The position numbers and the translations under genes are program-made. Below the pieces are notes generated by a model. That model made no database searches, had not been told where the DNA came from, and saw only the letters and a program-made list of their open reading frames with translations. From Pseudomonas triclosanedens (GTDB lineage: Bacteria; Pseudomonadota; Gammaproteobacteria; Pseudomonadales; Pseudomonadaceae), in contig NZ_CP113432.1 in assembly GCF_026686735.1 (NCBI RefSeq), positions 4,577,001-4,641,000 on the forward strand: DNA of 64,000 nt, given 5' to 3'. This document shows positions 56,048-64,000 of this stretch, one piece after another. Positions within the stretch are counted from its first letter, which is position 1; each line of letters begins with the position of its first letter.

Positions 56048-58558
56048 ATGCCTCGTTACCCGTTCCGCCGCTTCGGTTTCGGTGCCCTGCGCCGCCTGCT
56101 GTACCTCTGGGTGCGCTCGGAAACCATCAACCAGTCGGCCTTCAGCCTGAAGATCGACCGCAGCAAACCGGTCCTCTACGTTCTGCAGCAGCCCTCGGTG
56201 AGCGACCTGGCGGTCGTCGACACCGAATGCCGCAAGGCCGGCCTGCCCCGGCCGGTGATGCCGGTCGCCGTGGGCGAATCCATCGAGCCCTCGGCCTTCT
56301 TCTACCTGACGCCGGAGCCCGACTGGCTCGGCCGCCAGGACAAACGCGGCGCGCCGCCGGCGTTGGTGCGCATGCTCGGCGCCATTGGCCAGAACGGTAT
56401 CGACGACGCGCAGATCGTCCCGGTCAGCGTGTTCTGGGGCCAGTCGCCCGATAGCGAGAAGAGCGCCTGGAAACTGCTGTTCGCCGACAACTGGGCAGTG
56501 ACTGGCCGCCTGCGCAAGCTGGCGCGCATCCTGATTCTCGGCCGCAAGACCCGCGTGCAGTTCTCCGCGCCGATCCACCTGCGCGAGCTGGTCGAACAGG
56601 GCAAGGGCCACGAGCGTACCCAGCGCATGGTGCAGCGCATCCTGCGCGTGCACTTCCGCAACCAGAAGACCGCGGTGATCGGTCCCGACCTTTCCCACCG
56701 CCGTACCCTCGTCAAGGGCCTGCTACGCGCCCCGCTGGTGCGCCAGGCGATTCAGGAGGAGTGCGATACTCAGAAGATTTCCCAGGAGAAGGCCGAAGCC
56801 GCCGCCCTGCGCTATGCCAACGAGATCGCCGCCGACGTTTCCTACCCGGTGATCCGCTTCCTCGAAGTGACCCTGACCTGGTTCTGGAACAAGCTCTACG
56901 AGGGCGTTAAGGTCAATCATATCGAGCGCGTGCAGGAAGTCGCCCAGGGCCATGAGATCGTCTATGTGCCCTGCCATCGCAGCCACATCGACTACCTCCT
57001 GCTGTCTTACCTGCTGTTCCGCAACGGCCTGACGCCACCGCACATCGCCGCCGGCATCAACCTCAACATGCCCGTGGTCGGCTCCATCCTGCGGCGTGGC
57101 GGTGCCTTCTTCATGCGCCGCAGCTTCAAGGGCAACCAGCTCTACACCGCAGTGTTCAACGAATACCTGCACACCCTGTTCAGCCGTGGTTTCTCCACCG
57201 AGTACTTCGTCGAGGGCGGGCGCTCGCGCACCGGCCGGATGCTGCACCCACGCACCGGCATGCTGGCGATCACTCTGCGCAGCTTCCTGCGCGACTCGCG
57301 CCGGCCCATTGTCTTCGTACCCGTGTACATCGGCTACGAGCGCGTACTCGAAGGCCGCACCTACCTGGGCGAACTGCGCGGCGCGGAGAAGAAAAAAGAG
57401 TCGATCTTCGACATCTTCAAGGTCATCGGCGCGCTGAAACAGCGCTTTGGCCAGGTCTGGGTGAACTTCGGCGAACCGATCCACCTCGACCGTTTCCTCG
57501 ACCAGCAGCAGCCAGAATGGCGCCAGCAGGAACTCGGCCCGGAGTACCGTCCGGCATGGCTGTCGGACACCACCAACCTGCTGGCCCGCGACGTCGCCCG
57601 TCACCTCAACGACGCCGCCGCCATCAACCCGGTGAACCTGGTGGCCCTGGCACTGCTCTCCACCACGCGCCTGGCGCTGGACGAGACCGCGCTGGCGCGG
57701 CTGATCGACCTCTACCTGGACCTGCTGCGCAAGGTGCCCTACTCGCCCAGCGCGACCCTGCCCGACGGTGATGGCCAGCAGCAGATCGAATACGTGAAGA
57801 GCATGAACCTGCTCAGCGAGCAGAAGGACGCCCTTGGCCGCATCTGTTATCTCGACGAACAGAACGCGGTGCTGATGACCTACTACCGCAACAACGTGCT
57901 GCACATCTTCGCCCTGCCGGCACTGCTCGCGAGCTTCTTCCAGAGCAACTCGCGGATCAGCCGCGAACAGTTGTTGCGCTACACCCGCGCGCTGTATCCG
58001 TACCTGCAGGCCGAACTGTTCATTCGCTGGAACCTGGACGAGCTGGACGCGGTGGTCGATCAGTGGCTCGACGCCCTGGTGGAGCGCGAACTGCTCAAGC
58101 GCGAAAACGATACCTATGTGCGCCCGGCTCCCAGCTCCCGCCAGTACGTGCTGCTGACCCTGCTGGCCCGCTCCATCGCCCAGACCCTGCAGCGCTTCTA
58201 CATGGCCATCGCCCTGCTGCTCAATGCCGGCCAGAAGCAGCTCACCGCCGAGGAGTTGGAGAACCTCTGTACTGTCATGGCCCAGCGCGTGTCGATCCTG
58301 CATGGGTTGAACGCGCCGGAGTTCTTCGACAAGAGCCTGTTCCGCCACTTCATCCAGACCCTGCTGGAGGAGCGCGTGCTGCGCAAGGACGAGCATGGCA
58401 AGCTGAGCTACCACGAACTGCTCGGCGAGCTGGCCGAAGGCGCCGCGAAGCGTGTGCTGCCTGCTGAAATCCGGCTGTCGATCCGCCAGGTGGCGCTGGA
58501 GCGCCCGAACCAGGAAGAACCCGCTCCCCCCGAAGCGCCGCCAGCCACCAAGGGCTAG
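56048..58558 (+). CDS. plsB: Glycerol-3-phosphate 1-O-acyltransferase PlsB
   Basis: 836 aa. PlsB acylates glycerol 3-phosphate with acyl-CoA or acyl-ACP to start phospholipid synthesis. The catalytic HX4D motif is in [11 protein letters not shown] (His310, Asp315), followed by [15 protein letters not shown] and [19 protein letters not shown]. The C-terminal half is helical, as in the family. ATG 56048 has no strong ribosome-binding site. It lies divergently from the glycine-zipper gene across 169 bp. Confidence 0.95.
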   Translation: MPRYPFRRFGFGALRRLLYLWVRSETINQSAFSLKIDRSKPVLYVLQQPSVSDLAVVDTECRKAGLPRPVMPVAVGESIEPSAFFYLTPEPDWLGRQDKRGAPPALVRMLGAIGQNGIDDAQIVPVSVFWGQSPDSEKSAWKLLFADNWAVTGRLRKLARILILGRKTRVQFSAPIHLRELVEQGKGHERTQRMVQRILRVHFRNQKTAVIGPDLSHRRTLVKGLLRAPLVRQAIQEECDTQKISQEKAEAAALRYANEIAADVSYPVIRFLEVTLTWFWNKLYEGVKVNHIERVQEVAQGHEIVYVPCHRSHIDYLLLSYLLFRNGLTPPHIAAGINLNMPVVGSILRRGGAFFMRRSFKGNQLYTAVFNEYLHTLFSRGFSTEYFVEGGRSRTGRMLHPRTGMLAITLRSFLRDSRRPIVFVPVYIGYERVLEGRTYLGELRGAEKKKESIFDIFKVIGALKQRFGQVWVNFGEPIHLDRFLDQQQPEWRQQELGPEYRPAWLSDTTNLLARDVARHLNDAAAINPVNLVALALLSTTRLALDETALARLIDLYLDLLRKVPYSPSATLPDGDGQQQIEYVKSMNLLSEQKDALGRICYLDEQNAVLMTYYRNNVLHIFALPALLASFFQSNSRISREQLLRYTRALYPYLQAELFIRWNLDELDAVVDQWLDALVERELLKRENDTYVRPAPSSRQYVLLTLLARSIAQTLQRFYMAIALLLNAGQKQLTAEELENLCTVMAQRVSILHGLNAPEFFDKSLFRHFIQTLLEERVLRKDEHGKLSYHELLGELAEGAAKRVLPAEIRLSIRQVALERPNQEEPAPPEAPPATKG

Positions 58559-58656
58559 CGCGCCCGTCGGCGAAGAACGCCGAATACTTGACGCACCCTG
58601 CCGTGATCGATAGTTTTCTGACACATCATCCATCGATCGCGGCCAGGGATGCTCCC

Positions 58657-59118
58657 GTGTTCAACAGGATTCTGCTCGTCTGCGTCGGCAACATCTGCCG
58701 AAGCCCCACCGCCGAACACCTGCTGCGCGAAGCCCTGCAGGACAGCGGCATCGCCGTATCCTCGGCCGGCCTCGGCGCATTGGTAGGCCATCCCATCGAT
58801 AGCACCGCGCTGGCCATTCTCGGCCGCCACGGCCAGCGCCCACAGCCACACCATGCCCGCCAACTGACCGCCGAACAGGTCCACGACGCCAACCTCGTGC
58901 TGGTGATGGAGCAGGCCCAGCTCCAGGAGGTCATCCGCCTGGCCCCCGAAGCGCGGGGCAAGACCTTCCTGCTCGGCAAGTGGCTGCATGACATGGAAAT
59001 CCCCGACCCTTACCGCCAGGGCCCGGAAGCCTTCGAGCGCACCTTCGGGCTGATCGAGCAGGCGGTCTCCAGTTGGGCCGACCGCCTGCGCCCGCGCAGG
59101 CAACAGGCGTCCGGCTAG
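58657..59118 (+). CDS. Low-molecular-weight protein-tyrosine phosphatase (Wzb-like)
   Basis: 153 aa. The P-loop CVGNICRS (Cys9 to Arg15) and the general acid in IPDPYRQG make it a catalytically complete LMW-PTP, of the kind that dephosphorylates Wzc-type kinases in exopolysaccharide export. I chose GTG 58657 (MFNRILLVCVGN) because AGGGA lies 8 nt upstream; the frame extends to TTG at 58588. No cognate tyrosine kinase or Wza gene is in this window, so it is an orphan. A glycosyltransferase gene follows 79 bp later. Confidence 0.9.
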   Translation: MFNRILLVCVGNICRSPTAEHLLREALQDSGIAVSSAGLGALVGHPIDSTALAILGRHGQRPQPHHARQLTAEQVHDANLVLVMEQAQLQEVIRLAPEARGKTFLLGKWLHDMEIPDPYRQGPEAFERTFGLIEQAVSSWADRLRPRRQQASG

Positions 59119-59197
59119 CCGCGCTACATTCACAGGGCCAGGCACGGTTGACTGGTCGCCACCCGGTGCATGAAGTTCCAGGAGTCCACTGCGGTCC

Positions 59198-60394
59198 ATG
59201 AAAATCCAGCACACCACCGAGTCCTTTGGCAGCCCTGGCCCGGCCAGTCACCGTCCGCCGGCGAGCGAGGCCGGGGCCGCCCAGGCGGACGGCGCCGCCA
59301 GCGCTGCGCGCACGCTGCGGGTACTGCATGTCGCCGAGACCATCAAGGGCGGCGTCGCCACCTACCTGGAAACATTGGACAAGACATCGCACCACGAAAA
59401 CCGATTCCTGATTCCCGGCGGCCAGGTCGAGTGCACGGCCATTGCCCCGGCGAAACTGCTGACCTTCAAGGGTAACGGCAGGCTCAGCCGCGCCATACAC
59501 CTCTTCAAGGCCCTGCACGAGAGCCTGCGGCGGGATCGCTACGACCTGCTGCACCTGCACAGCTCGCTGGCCGGCTACGTCTACACAGCCCGCCGACTGA
59601 TGCTGCTGCCGTCTCCGCCGGCGGTGTACTGCGCCCACGGCTGGTCGTTCCTGCGTGAAACCTCACGCCTCGAACACTGGCTGTGCCGCGCCCTGGACTA
59701 CCTCACCGGGAGGCTGTCAGGTGGAATCATCCACATCTCCGGCACCGAACAGGAGCGCGCGGCGTTCATCCCCAACGCCAACCAGGCCATCGTCTACAAC
59801 CCTATCGATCCCCACTACATCGCAGCGCCGCCAGCCACCGCCGAACGCCCCGCCAACAGCGTATTGTTCGTGGGCCGCCTGGACTACCAGAAGGGGTTCG
59901 ACGTGCTTTATCGCGCCTTCCTCGATCCGGCGCTGAAAGATTGCCAACTCCTGGTAGCGGGCTCGTCGGTGCTGGCCGACTCGACCTACGCCGAAACCGC
60001 CAACATCCGCTTCCTCGGCTGGCAGAACCAACAGAGCCTGTTCGAGCTCTACGGCCGCGCCGCGCTGACCATCATGCCGTCGCGCTGGGAAGGCTTCGGG
60101 CTGGTGGCGATCGAGTCGCTGGCCAGGGGAACGCCGGTGCTGGTGAACCGTACCGGCTCGCTGCCGGAAATCGTCGCCCCCGTTGGGCTGGTCGCCGACC
60201 TGTCCTCGCCGGAGAAAATCGTCGAGCAGGTTCGCAACGCGCTCGGCATGCCGGCCCGCCACACGCCCGAGGCGCTGCACGAGTTTGTCCGCGAGCGCTT
60301 CGCACCGGATCGCTTCGCCCGCGACCTGTCGGCGTTCTACAACCGCACACTGAACCTTTGCGAGCATCGCGCTGAGGCCCGGCCAAGCCGCTGA
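59198..60394 (+). CDS. GT4-family glycosyltransferase
   Basis: 398 aa. An N-terminal tail of about 40 residues (Ala/Pro-rich, atypical) precedes a GT-B fold: RTLRVLHVAETIKGGVATYLETLD (acceptor side) and VLFVGRLDYQKGFDVLYRAFL, SRWEGFGLVAIESLARGTPV (donor side, E-x7-E type). It probably transfers a sugar in a surface polysaccharide or lipid pathway. Next to the LMW-PTP, the pair suggests a small exopolysaccharide module. The start could be later than the first ATG; the tail is not conserved in the fold. Confidence 0.85.
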   Translation: MKIQHTTESFGSPGPASHRPPASEAGAAQADGAASAARTLRVLHVAETIKGGVATYLETLDKTSHHENRFLIPGGQVECTAIAPAKLLTFKGNGRLSRAIHLFKALHESLRRDRYDLLHLHSSLAGYVYTARRLMLLPSPPAVYCAHGWSFLRETSRLEHWLCRALDYLTGRLSGGIIHISGTEQERAAFIPNANQAIVYNPIDPHYIAAPPATAERPANSVLFVGRLDYQKGFDVLYRAFLDPALKDCQLLVAGSSVLADSTYAETANIRFLGWQNQQSLFELYGRAALTIMPSRWEGFGLVAIESLARGTPVLVNRTGSLPEIVAPVGLVADLSSPEKIVEQVRNALGMPARHTPEALHEFVRERFAPDRFARDLSAFYNRTLNLCEHRAEARPSR

Positions 60395-60510
60395 CGATTG
60401 TTGCAACAGTTAATCCCGACCGGGATCAGCACGGCTGCAACTATCCTTGGGCATGCTTGTCATACCCCGCCTGTTTCCAAGGCGAACCGTTCCAAGGAGA
60501 GTTCCACTCG

Positions 60511-60909
60511 ATGAAAGCCCTTCCCCTCCTCATGATGGCCGGCCTGCTCGCCGCCTGCAGCTCCACACCGCCGGCCGGCAAGGCCGCGCTGGATGGCGAA
60601 GTGTTCTACCTGCAGCGCATCGCGCTGCCACCGAGCGCGCAAGTCACCGTCAGCCTGCAGGATGTTTCCCTGGCCGATGCCCCCTCGCAGGAGCTGGCCC
60701 GGCAGACGCTGGAGTCGGGTCGCCAGGTGCCGCTGGCCTTCCATCTGGAGTACGACCGCGCCCAGGTCAAGCCGGGCCACAGCTACGCCGTCAGCGCGCG
60801 CGTCGAAGACAATGGCCGCCTGCTGTTCATCAGCACCGAGCGCCACAGCGTGAAACTCGACGGCAGCGACCCGCAGCCGCTGCGCGTTCGCGTCGACCCG
60901 GTGCGCTGA
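60511..60909 (+). CDS. YbaY-like lipoprotein
   Basis: 132 aa. Signal peptide ends in lipobox LLAAC (Cys16), so the mature protein is lipidated. The rest is a YbaY/YscW-type beta domain (GEVFYLQRIALPPSAQVTVSLQDVSLADA, FHLEYDRAQVKPGHSYAVSARVEDNGRLLFIS). Start chosen at 60511 with AAGGAGA upstream; the earlier ATG at 60457 has no site. Probably a periplasm-facing lipoprotein with an unknown partner. Confidence 0.87.
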   Translation: MKALPLLMMAGLLAACSSTPPAGKAALDGEVFYLQRIALPPSAQVTVSLQDVSLADAPSQELARQTLESGRQVPLAFHLEYDRAQVKPGHSYAVSARVEDNGRLLFISTERHSVKLDGSDPQPLRVRVDPVR

Positions 60910-61019
60910 TTGACCGCGCCGCCGGGTTTTCCCCGGCGGCCCTGGTCCGTTAATCTCCCCGTTCCATTCTCCACCACGGCGAACGATCCGCTCGCCGCGC
61001 CCCGTTCAAGGAAGTTTCG

Positions 61020-61697
61020 ATGTTGCGAATTCCCGCTCTGCTGGCTGGCGTCCTGCTGTCGGCCAACGCCTTCGCCCTGTCCCTCTCCGACCTTAGCCAG
61101 AGCGACGCCACCGGCGGCGTGAAGGACGCGCTGACCCAGGGCGCCCAGATCGCCGTCCGCCAGCTCAGCCAGCCCGGTGGCTTCAGCGATGACCCGCAGG
61201 TGCGTATCGAGCTGCCGGGCAAGTTGGGCAAAGCCGCCAAGACCATGAAGCAGTTCGGCATGGGCGCACAGGTCGACCAGCTCGAAGCGAGCATGAACAA
61301 GGCCGCCGAAGCTGCGATGCCGCAGGCCCAGGCACTGCTGGTGGATGCAGTGAAGAAAATGACCGTGAAGGATGCCAAGGGCATCCTGCAGGGCGGCAAC
61401 GACGCCGCGACCGAATACCTCGACCGCAGCAGCCGCGAGCAACTGCGCGCCAAGTTCCTGCCGATCATCAAGCAGGCCACCGACCAGGTCGGCCTGGCCA
61501 AGCAGTACAACGCCTTCGCCAGCCAGGCGGCGGCGTTCGGCGTGGTCGACGCGAAGAGCGCCAACGTCGAGGGCTATGTGACCGAACAGGCGCTGGACGG
61601 ACTGTTCAAAGTGATCGGCGAGCAGGAAAAGAACATCCGCCAGAACCCGACCGCCGCGGCTACCGGCCTGGCGAAGAAGGTGTTCGGGGTGCTCTGA
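61020..61697 (+). CDS. DUF4197 periplasmic protein
   Basis: 225 aa. A signal peptide (MLRIPALLAGVLLSANAFA) is followed by the DUF4197 domain, all-helical and rich in Ala/Gln/Lys (LSDLSQSDATGGVKDALTQGAQIAVRQLSQPGGF, GILQGGNDAATEYLDRSSREQLRAKFLPIIKQATDQVGLAKQYNAF). Function unknown. It lies 110 bp after the YbaY-like gene and ends in a strong terminator. Confidence 0.9.
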   Translation: MLRIPALLAGVLLSANAFALSLSDLSQSDATGGVKDALTQGAQIAVRQLSQPGGFSDDPQVRIELPGKLGKAAKTMKQFGMGAQVDQLEASMNKAAEAAMPQAQALLVDAVKKMTVKDAKGILQGGNDAATEYLDRSSREQLRAKFLPIIKQATDQVGLAKQYNAFASQAAAFGVVDAKSANVEGYVTEQALDGLFKVIGEQEKNIRQNPTAAATGLAKKVFGVL

Positions 61698-61714
61698 GCC
61701 CAGCGGCACAGCGA

Positions 61715-61750
61715 CATGAAAAAGCCCGGCATCTGCCGGGCTTTTTCATG
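61715..61750. terminator. Bidirectional terminator between DUF4197 gene and RND gene
   Basis: CATGAAAAAGCCCGGC and GCCGGGCTTTTTCATG with a 4-nt loop form a perfect 16-bp stem with A and T tracts on both sides. It can serve both the plus-strand DUF4197 gene and the minus-strand RND pump gene. Confidence 0.9.
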
Positions 61751-61865
61751 GGCGGGGGCATGCTCGCATGGGCACGTCTGAACTCAGGCTTCGACTCCGA
61801 TGTGCGTTGCTTTCGCAGGCGGACTCAGGCGCGATGCTCCTGCGCCATCGAGCCCTCGCCCGCTG

Positions 61866-64000
61866 TCAGACTTCCTTCTTCACCCGGAACCACGCCGCGT
61901 ACAGCGCCGGCAGGAACAGCAGGGTCAGCGCCGTAGCGACGATCAGGCCACCCATGATCGCCACCGCCATCGGCCCGAAGAACACGCTGCGCGACAGCGG
62001 AATCATCGCCAGCACCGCCGCCAGTGCGGTGAGCACGATCGGACGGAAACGCCGTACCGTCGCCTCGATGATCGCATGCCAGGTATCCAGGCCGTGGGCG
62101 CGGTCCTGTTCGATCTGGTCTACCAGGATCACCGAGTTGCGCATGATCATCCCCGCCAACGCGATGGTGCCGAGCATCGCCACGAAGCCGAAGGGCTTCT
62201 GGAAGATCAGCAGGAACAGCGTCACCCCGATCAGCCCCAGCGGCGCGGTGAGGAACACCATCGTCATCCGCGAGAAGCTGCGCAGCTGGATCATCAGCAG
62301 GCTGAGCACGACCACGATGAACAGCGGAATCCCCGCATTCACCGAGTTCTGGCCCTTGGCCGAATCCTCCACCGTGCCGCCGACTTCCAGCAGGTAGCCG
62401 TCGGGCAGCTCGGCGCGAATCGGATCGAGGGTCGGCGAGATCTGCTTCACCAGGGTGGCCGGCAGCGAGTCGTCGTAGATGTCTGCGCGCACGGTCACGG
62501 TTGGCAGACGGTTGCGCCGCCAGATGATGCCTTCCTCGAAGCCGTATTCCAGGGTCGCCACCTGCGACAGCGCCACGCTGCGTCCGCTGCTGGTCTGCAT
62601 AGACAGGCTGGGCAGTTGCGAAAGGTCGTGACGGCCACGCTCATCGCCGCGCAGGAGGATTTCGATCAGCTCGTTGTCCTCGCGGTAGTAGCTCACAGTC
62701 GAGCCGGTCAGCGAGCTCTGCAGGAACTGCGAGATATCCGCCGTGCTCACGCCGAGGGCGCGGGCGCGCTCTTGGTCGATGTCGAGGAAGATCGCCTTGC
62801 TCGGCTCCTCCCAGTCCAGGTGCACGTTCACCACATGGGGGTTCTCGCGCATCTTGTCGGCGACCTTGCGCGCCAGCGCGCGGACTTCCGGGATGTGCTC
62901 GCCGGAGACGCGGAACTGCACCGGGTACCCCACCGGCGGACCGTTCTCCAGACGGCTGATGCGGGTGCGCAACGTCGGGAAGTCTTCGTTCATGTGCTTG
63001 ATCAGCCACTGCCGAACTTCCTCGCGCGACTCCAGGCTTTTCGCCAGGACCACGAACTGCGCGAAGCTCGCCGCCGGCAGTTGCTGGTCCAGCGGCAGAT
63101 AGAAGCGCGGCGAACCGGTGCCGACGTAGGCCACGTAGTTGTCGATGCCCGGATGCTCGGCAAGCATTTTCTCCAGGCGGTTGACCTGCTCGGTGGTGGC
63201 GGTGAGCGAGTCGCCCTCGGCCAGCTTGAGGTCGACCAGCAGCTCCAGGCGCGCCGACGGCGGGAAGAACTGCTGCGGCACCAGGCGGAACAGCATGATC
63301 GAGGCGATGAACGCCAGCACGGTGAGCGTGATCACCGTCTTGCGGTAGCGCACGCACCACTCCACCAGGCTACGGAAGCGCTGGTAGAACGGCGTCGAAT
63401 ACGGGTCGTGCCCCGTGCCGCTGCCACCGTGCTTCTCGGCGTGGCGCTTGGCCAGGTCGGGCAACAGCTTCGCGCCGAGGTAGGGGACGAACACCACAGC
63501 GGCGATCCACGACACCAGCAAGGCGATGGTCACCACCTGGAACAACGAGCGGGTGTATTCGCCAGTGCCGGACTGCGCGGTGGCGATTGGCAGGAAACCG
63601 GCGGCGGTGACCAGCGTGCCGGTGAGCATCGGGAACGCCGTGCTGGTCCAGGCGAAACTTGCCGCCTTCAGGCGGTCGTAGCCCTGCTCCATCTTCACCG
63701 CCATCATTTCCACGGCGATGATCGCATCGTCCACCAATAACCCCAGCGCCAGCACCAGGGCGCCAAGGGAAATCTTGTGCAGGCCGATGCCAAAGTAGTA
63801 CATGCAGGCGAAAGTCATCGCCAGCACCAGCGGAATCGACAGCGCCACCACCAGGCCGGTGCGCAGGCCGAGAGAGAAGAAGCTCACCAGCAGGACGATG
63901 ACCAGTGCCTCGGCCAGCACGCGGACGAACTCGCCCACGCCTTCGCGTACCGCCGCCGGCTGGTCGGAAACCTTGCGCAACTCCATGCCTGCCGGCAGGG
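61866..64000 (-). CDS. RND efflux pump inner-membrane protein, 5' end beyond window
   Basis: At least 711 residues of an AcrB/MexB-class or MexK-like RND transporter, 3' end complete, N-terminus cut by the right edge. The visible part starts LPAGMELRKVSDQPAAVREGVGEF. TM4 carries LGLLVDDAIIAVEMM with the proton-relay Asp pair, and YPVQFRVSG (pore domain) and later ALAGMIMRNSVILVDQIEQD are seen. It ends FLPALYAAWFRVKKEV. It pumps drugs or biocides with a membrane-fusion partner that should lie just outside the window. Long plus-strand frames over it are shadows. Confidence 0.93.
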   Translation of the reverse strand, partial: LPAGMELRKVSDQPAAVREGVGEFVRVLAEALVIVLLVSFFSLGLRTGLVVALSIPLVLAMTFACMYYFGIGLHKISLGALVLALGLLVDDAIIAVEMMAVKMEQGYDRLKAASFAWTSTAFPMLTGTLVTAAGFLPIATAQSGTGEYTRSLFQVVTIALLVSWIAAVVFVPYLGAKLLPDLAKRHAEKHGGSGTGHDPYSTPFYQRFRSLVEWCVRYRKTVITLTVLAFIASIMLFRLVPQQFFPPSARLELLVDLKLAEGDSLTATTEQVNRLEKMLAEHPGIDNYVAYVGTGSPRFYLPLDQQLPAASFAQFVVLAKSLESREEVRQWLIKHMNEDFPTLRTRISRLENGPPVGYPVQFRVSGEHIPEVRALARKVADKMRENPHVVNVHLDWEEPSKAIFLDIDQERARALGVSTADISQFLQSSLTGSTVSYYREDNELIEILLRGDERGRHDLSQLPSLSMQTSSGRSVALSQVATLEYGFEEGIIWRRNRLPTVTVRADIYDDSLPATLVKQISPTLDPIRAELPDGYLLEVGGTVEDSAKGQNSVNAGIPLFIVVVLSLLMIQLRSFSRMTMVFLTAPLGLIGVTLFLLIFQKPFGFVAMLGTIALAGMIMRNSVILVDQIEQDRAHGLDTWHAIIEATVRRFRPIVLTALAAVLAMIPLSRSVFFGPMAVAIMGGLIVATALTLLFLPALYAAWFRVKKEV

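Overview
The window is contiguous chromosomal core sequence of a high-GC gammaproteobacterium. Protein sequences and gene order (surE-truD-ispF, eno-kdsA-pyrG-tilS-accA-dnaE-rnhB-lpxB-lpxA-fabZ-lpxD-skp-bamA-rseP-dxr-cdsA-uppS-frr-pyrH-tsf-rpsB, then map-glnD-dapC and dapD) point to Pseudomonas, close to but not the same as P. aeruginosa. No rRNA, tRNA, insertion sequence, prophage or CRISPR array was seen. Both ends cut a gene: surE on the left and an RND efflux pump gene on the right.

Layout. 1-6.7 kb: stress and tRNA-modification genes (surE, truD), ispF, a glutathione-dependent formaldehyde detoxification pair (fghA, adhC) with a divergent LysR regulator, and a YedE/YedF-type sulfur or selenium transport pair. 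6.8-32.6 kb: a nearly continuous minus-strand array with many 1-4 nt start/stop overlaps. It covers isoprenoid precursors (ispD, dxr, with ispF nearby), division (ftsB), glycolysis (eno), Kdo and lipid A synthesis (kdsA, lpxB, lpxA, lpxD), fatty-acid synthesis (accA, fabZ), outer-membrane biogenesis (skp, bamA), envelope stress proteolysis (rseP), CDP-diacylglycerol and undecaprenyl pyrophosphate (cdsA, uppS), CTP and UDP supply (pyrG, pyrH), replication (dnaE, rnhB) and translation (tilS, frr, tsf, rpsB). 32.8-43.7 kb: map, glnD, dapC, a Na+/H+ antiporter, an ArsC/YffB-like protein, a LysE-type exporter, dapD and the csdA-csdE sulfur-transfer pair. 43.7-50.4 kb: tcdA, an ndvB-type GH17-GT2 beta-glucan enzyme, dapE, a tiny coupled ORF, rlmA, a conserved hypothetical gene and a cold-shock gene.

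50.7-64 kb is more accessory in character. It holds a four-gene Gld-like ABC system (ATPase, permease, GldG-like protein, DUF4340 protein), a glycine-zipper periplasmic protein, plsB, an orphan low-molecular-weight tyrosine phosphatase next to a GT4 glycosyltransferase, a YbaY-like lipoprotein, a DUF4197 protein and the 3' part of an RND efflux pump.

Three lysine/diaminopimelate genes (dapC, dapD, dapE) and the two-part CsdA-CsdE/TcdA module for t6A-to-ct6A tRNA modification lie within 12 kb of each other. The intergenic regions carry clear Rho-independent terminators, one double-hairpin repeat of the Pseudomonas REP kind (37.9 kb) and several long inverted repeats. I found no convincing wholly new system. 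The best leads are the Gld-like ABC operon, the orphan phosphatase/glycosyltransferase pair, the YedE-YedF pair, the LysE exporter next to dapD, and the structured leader of accA.
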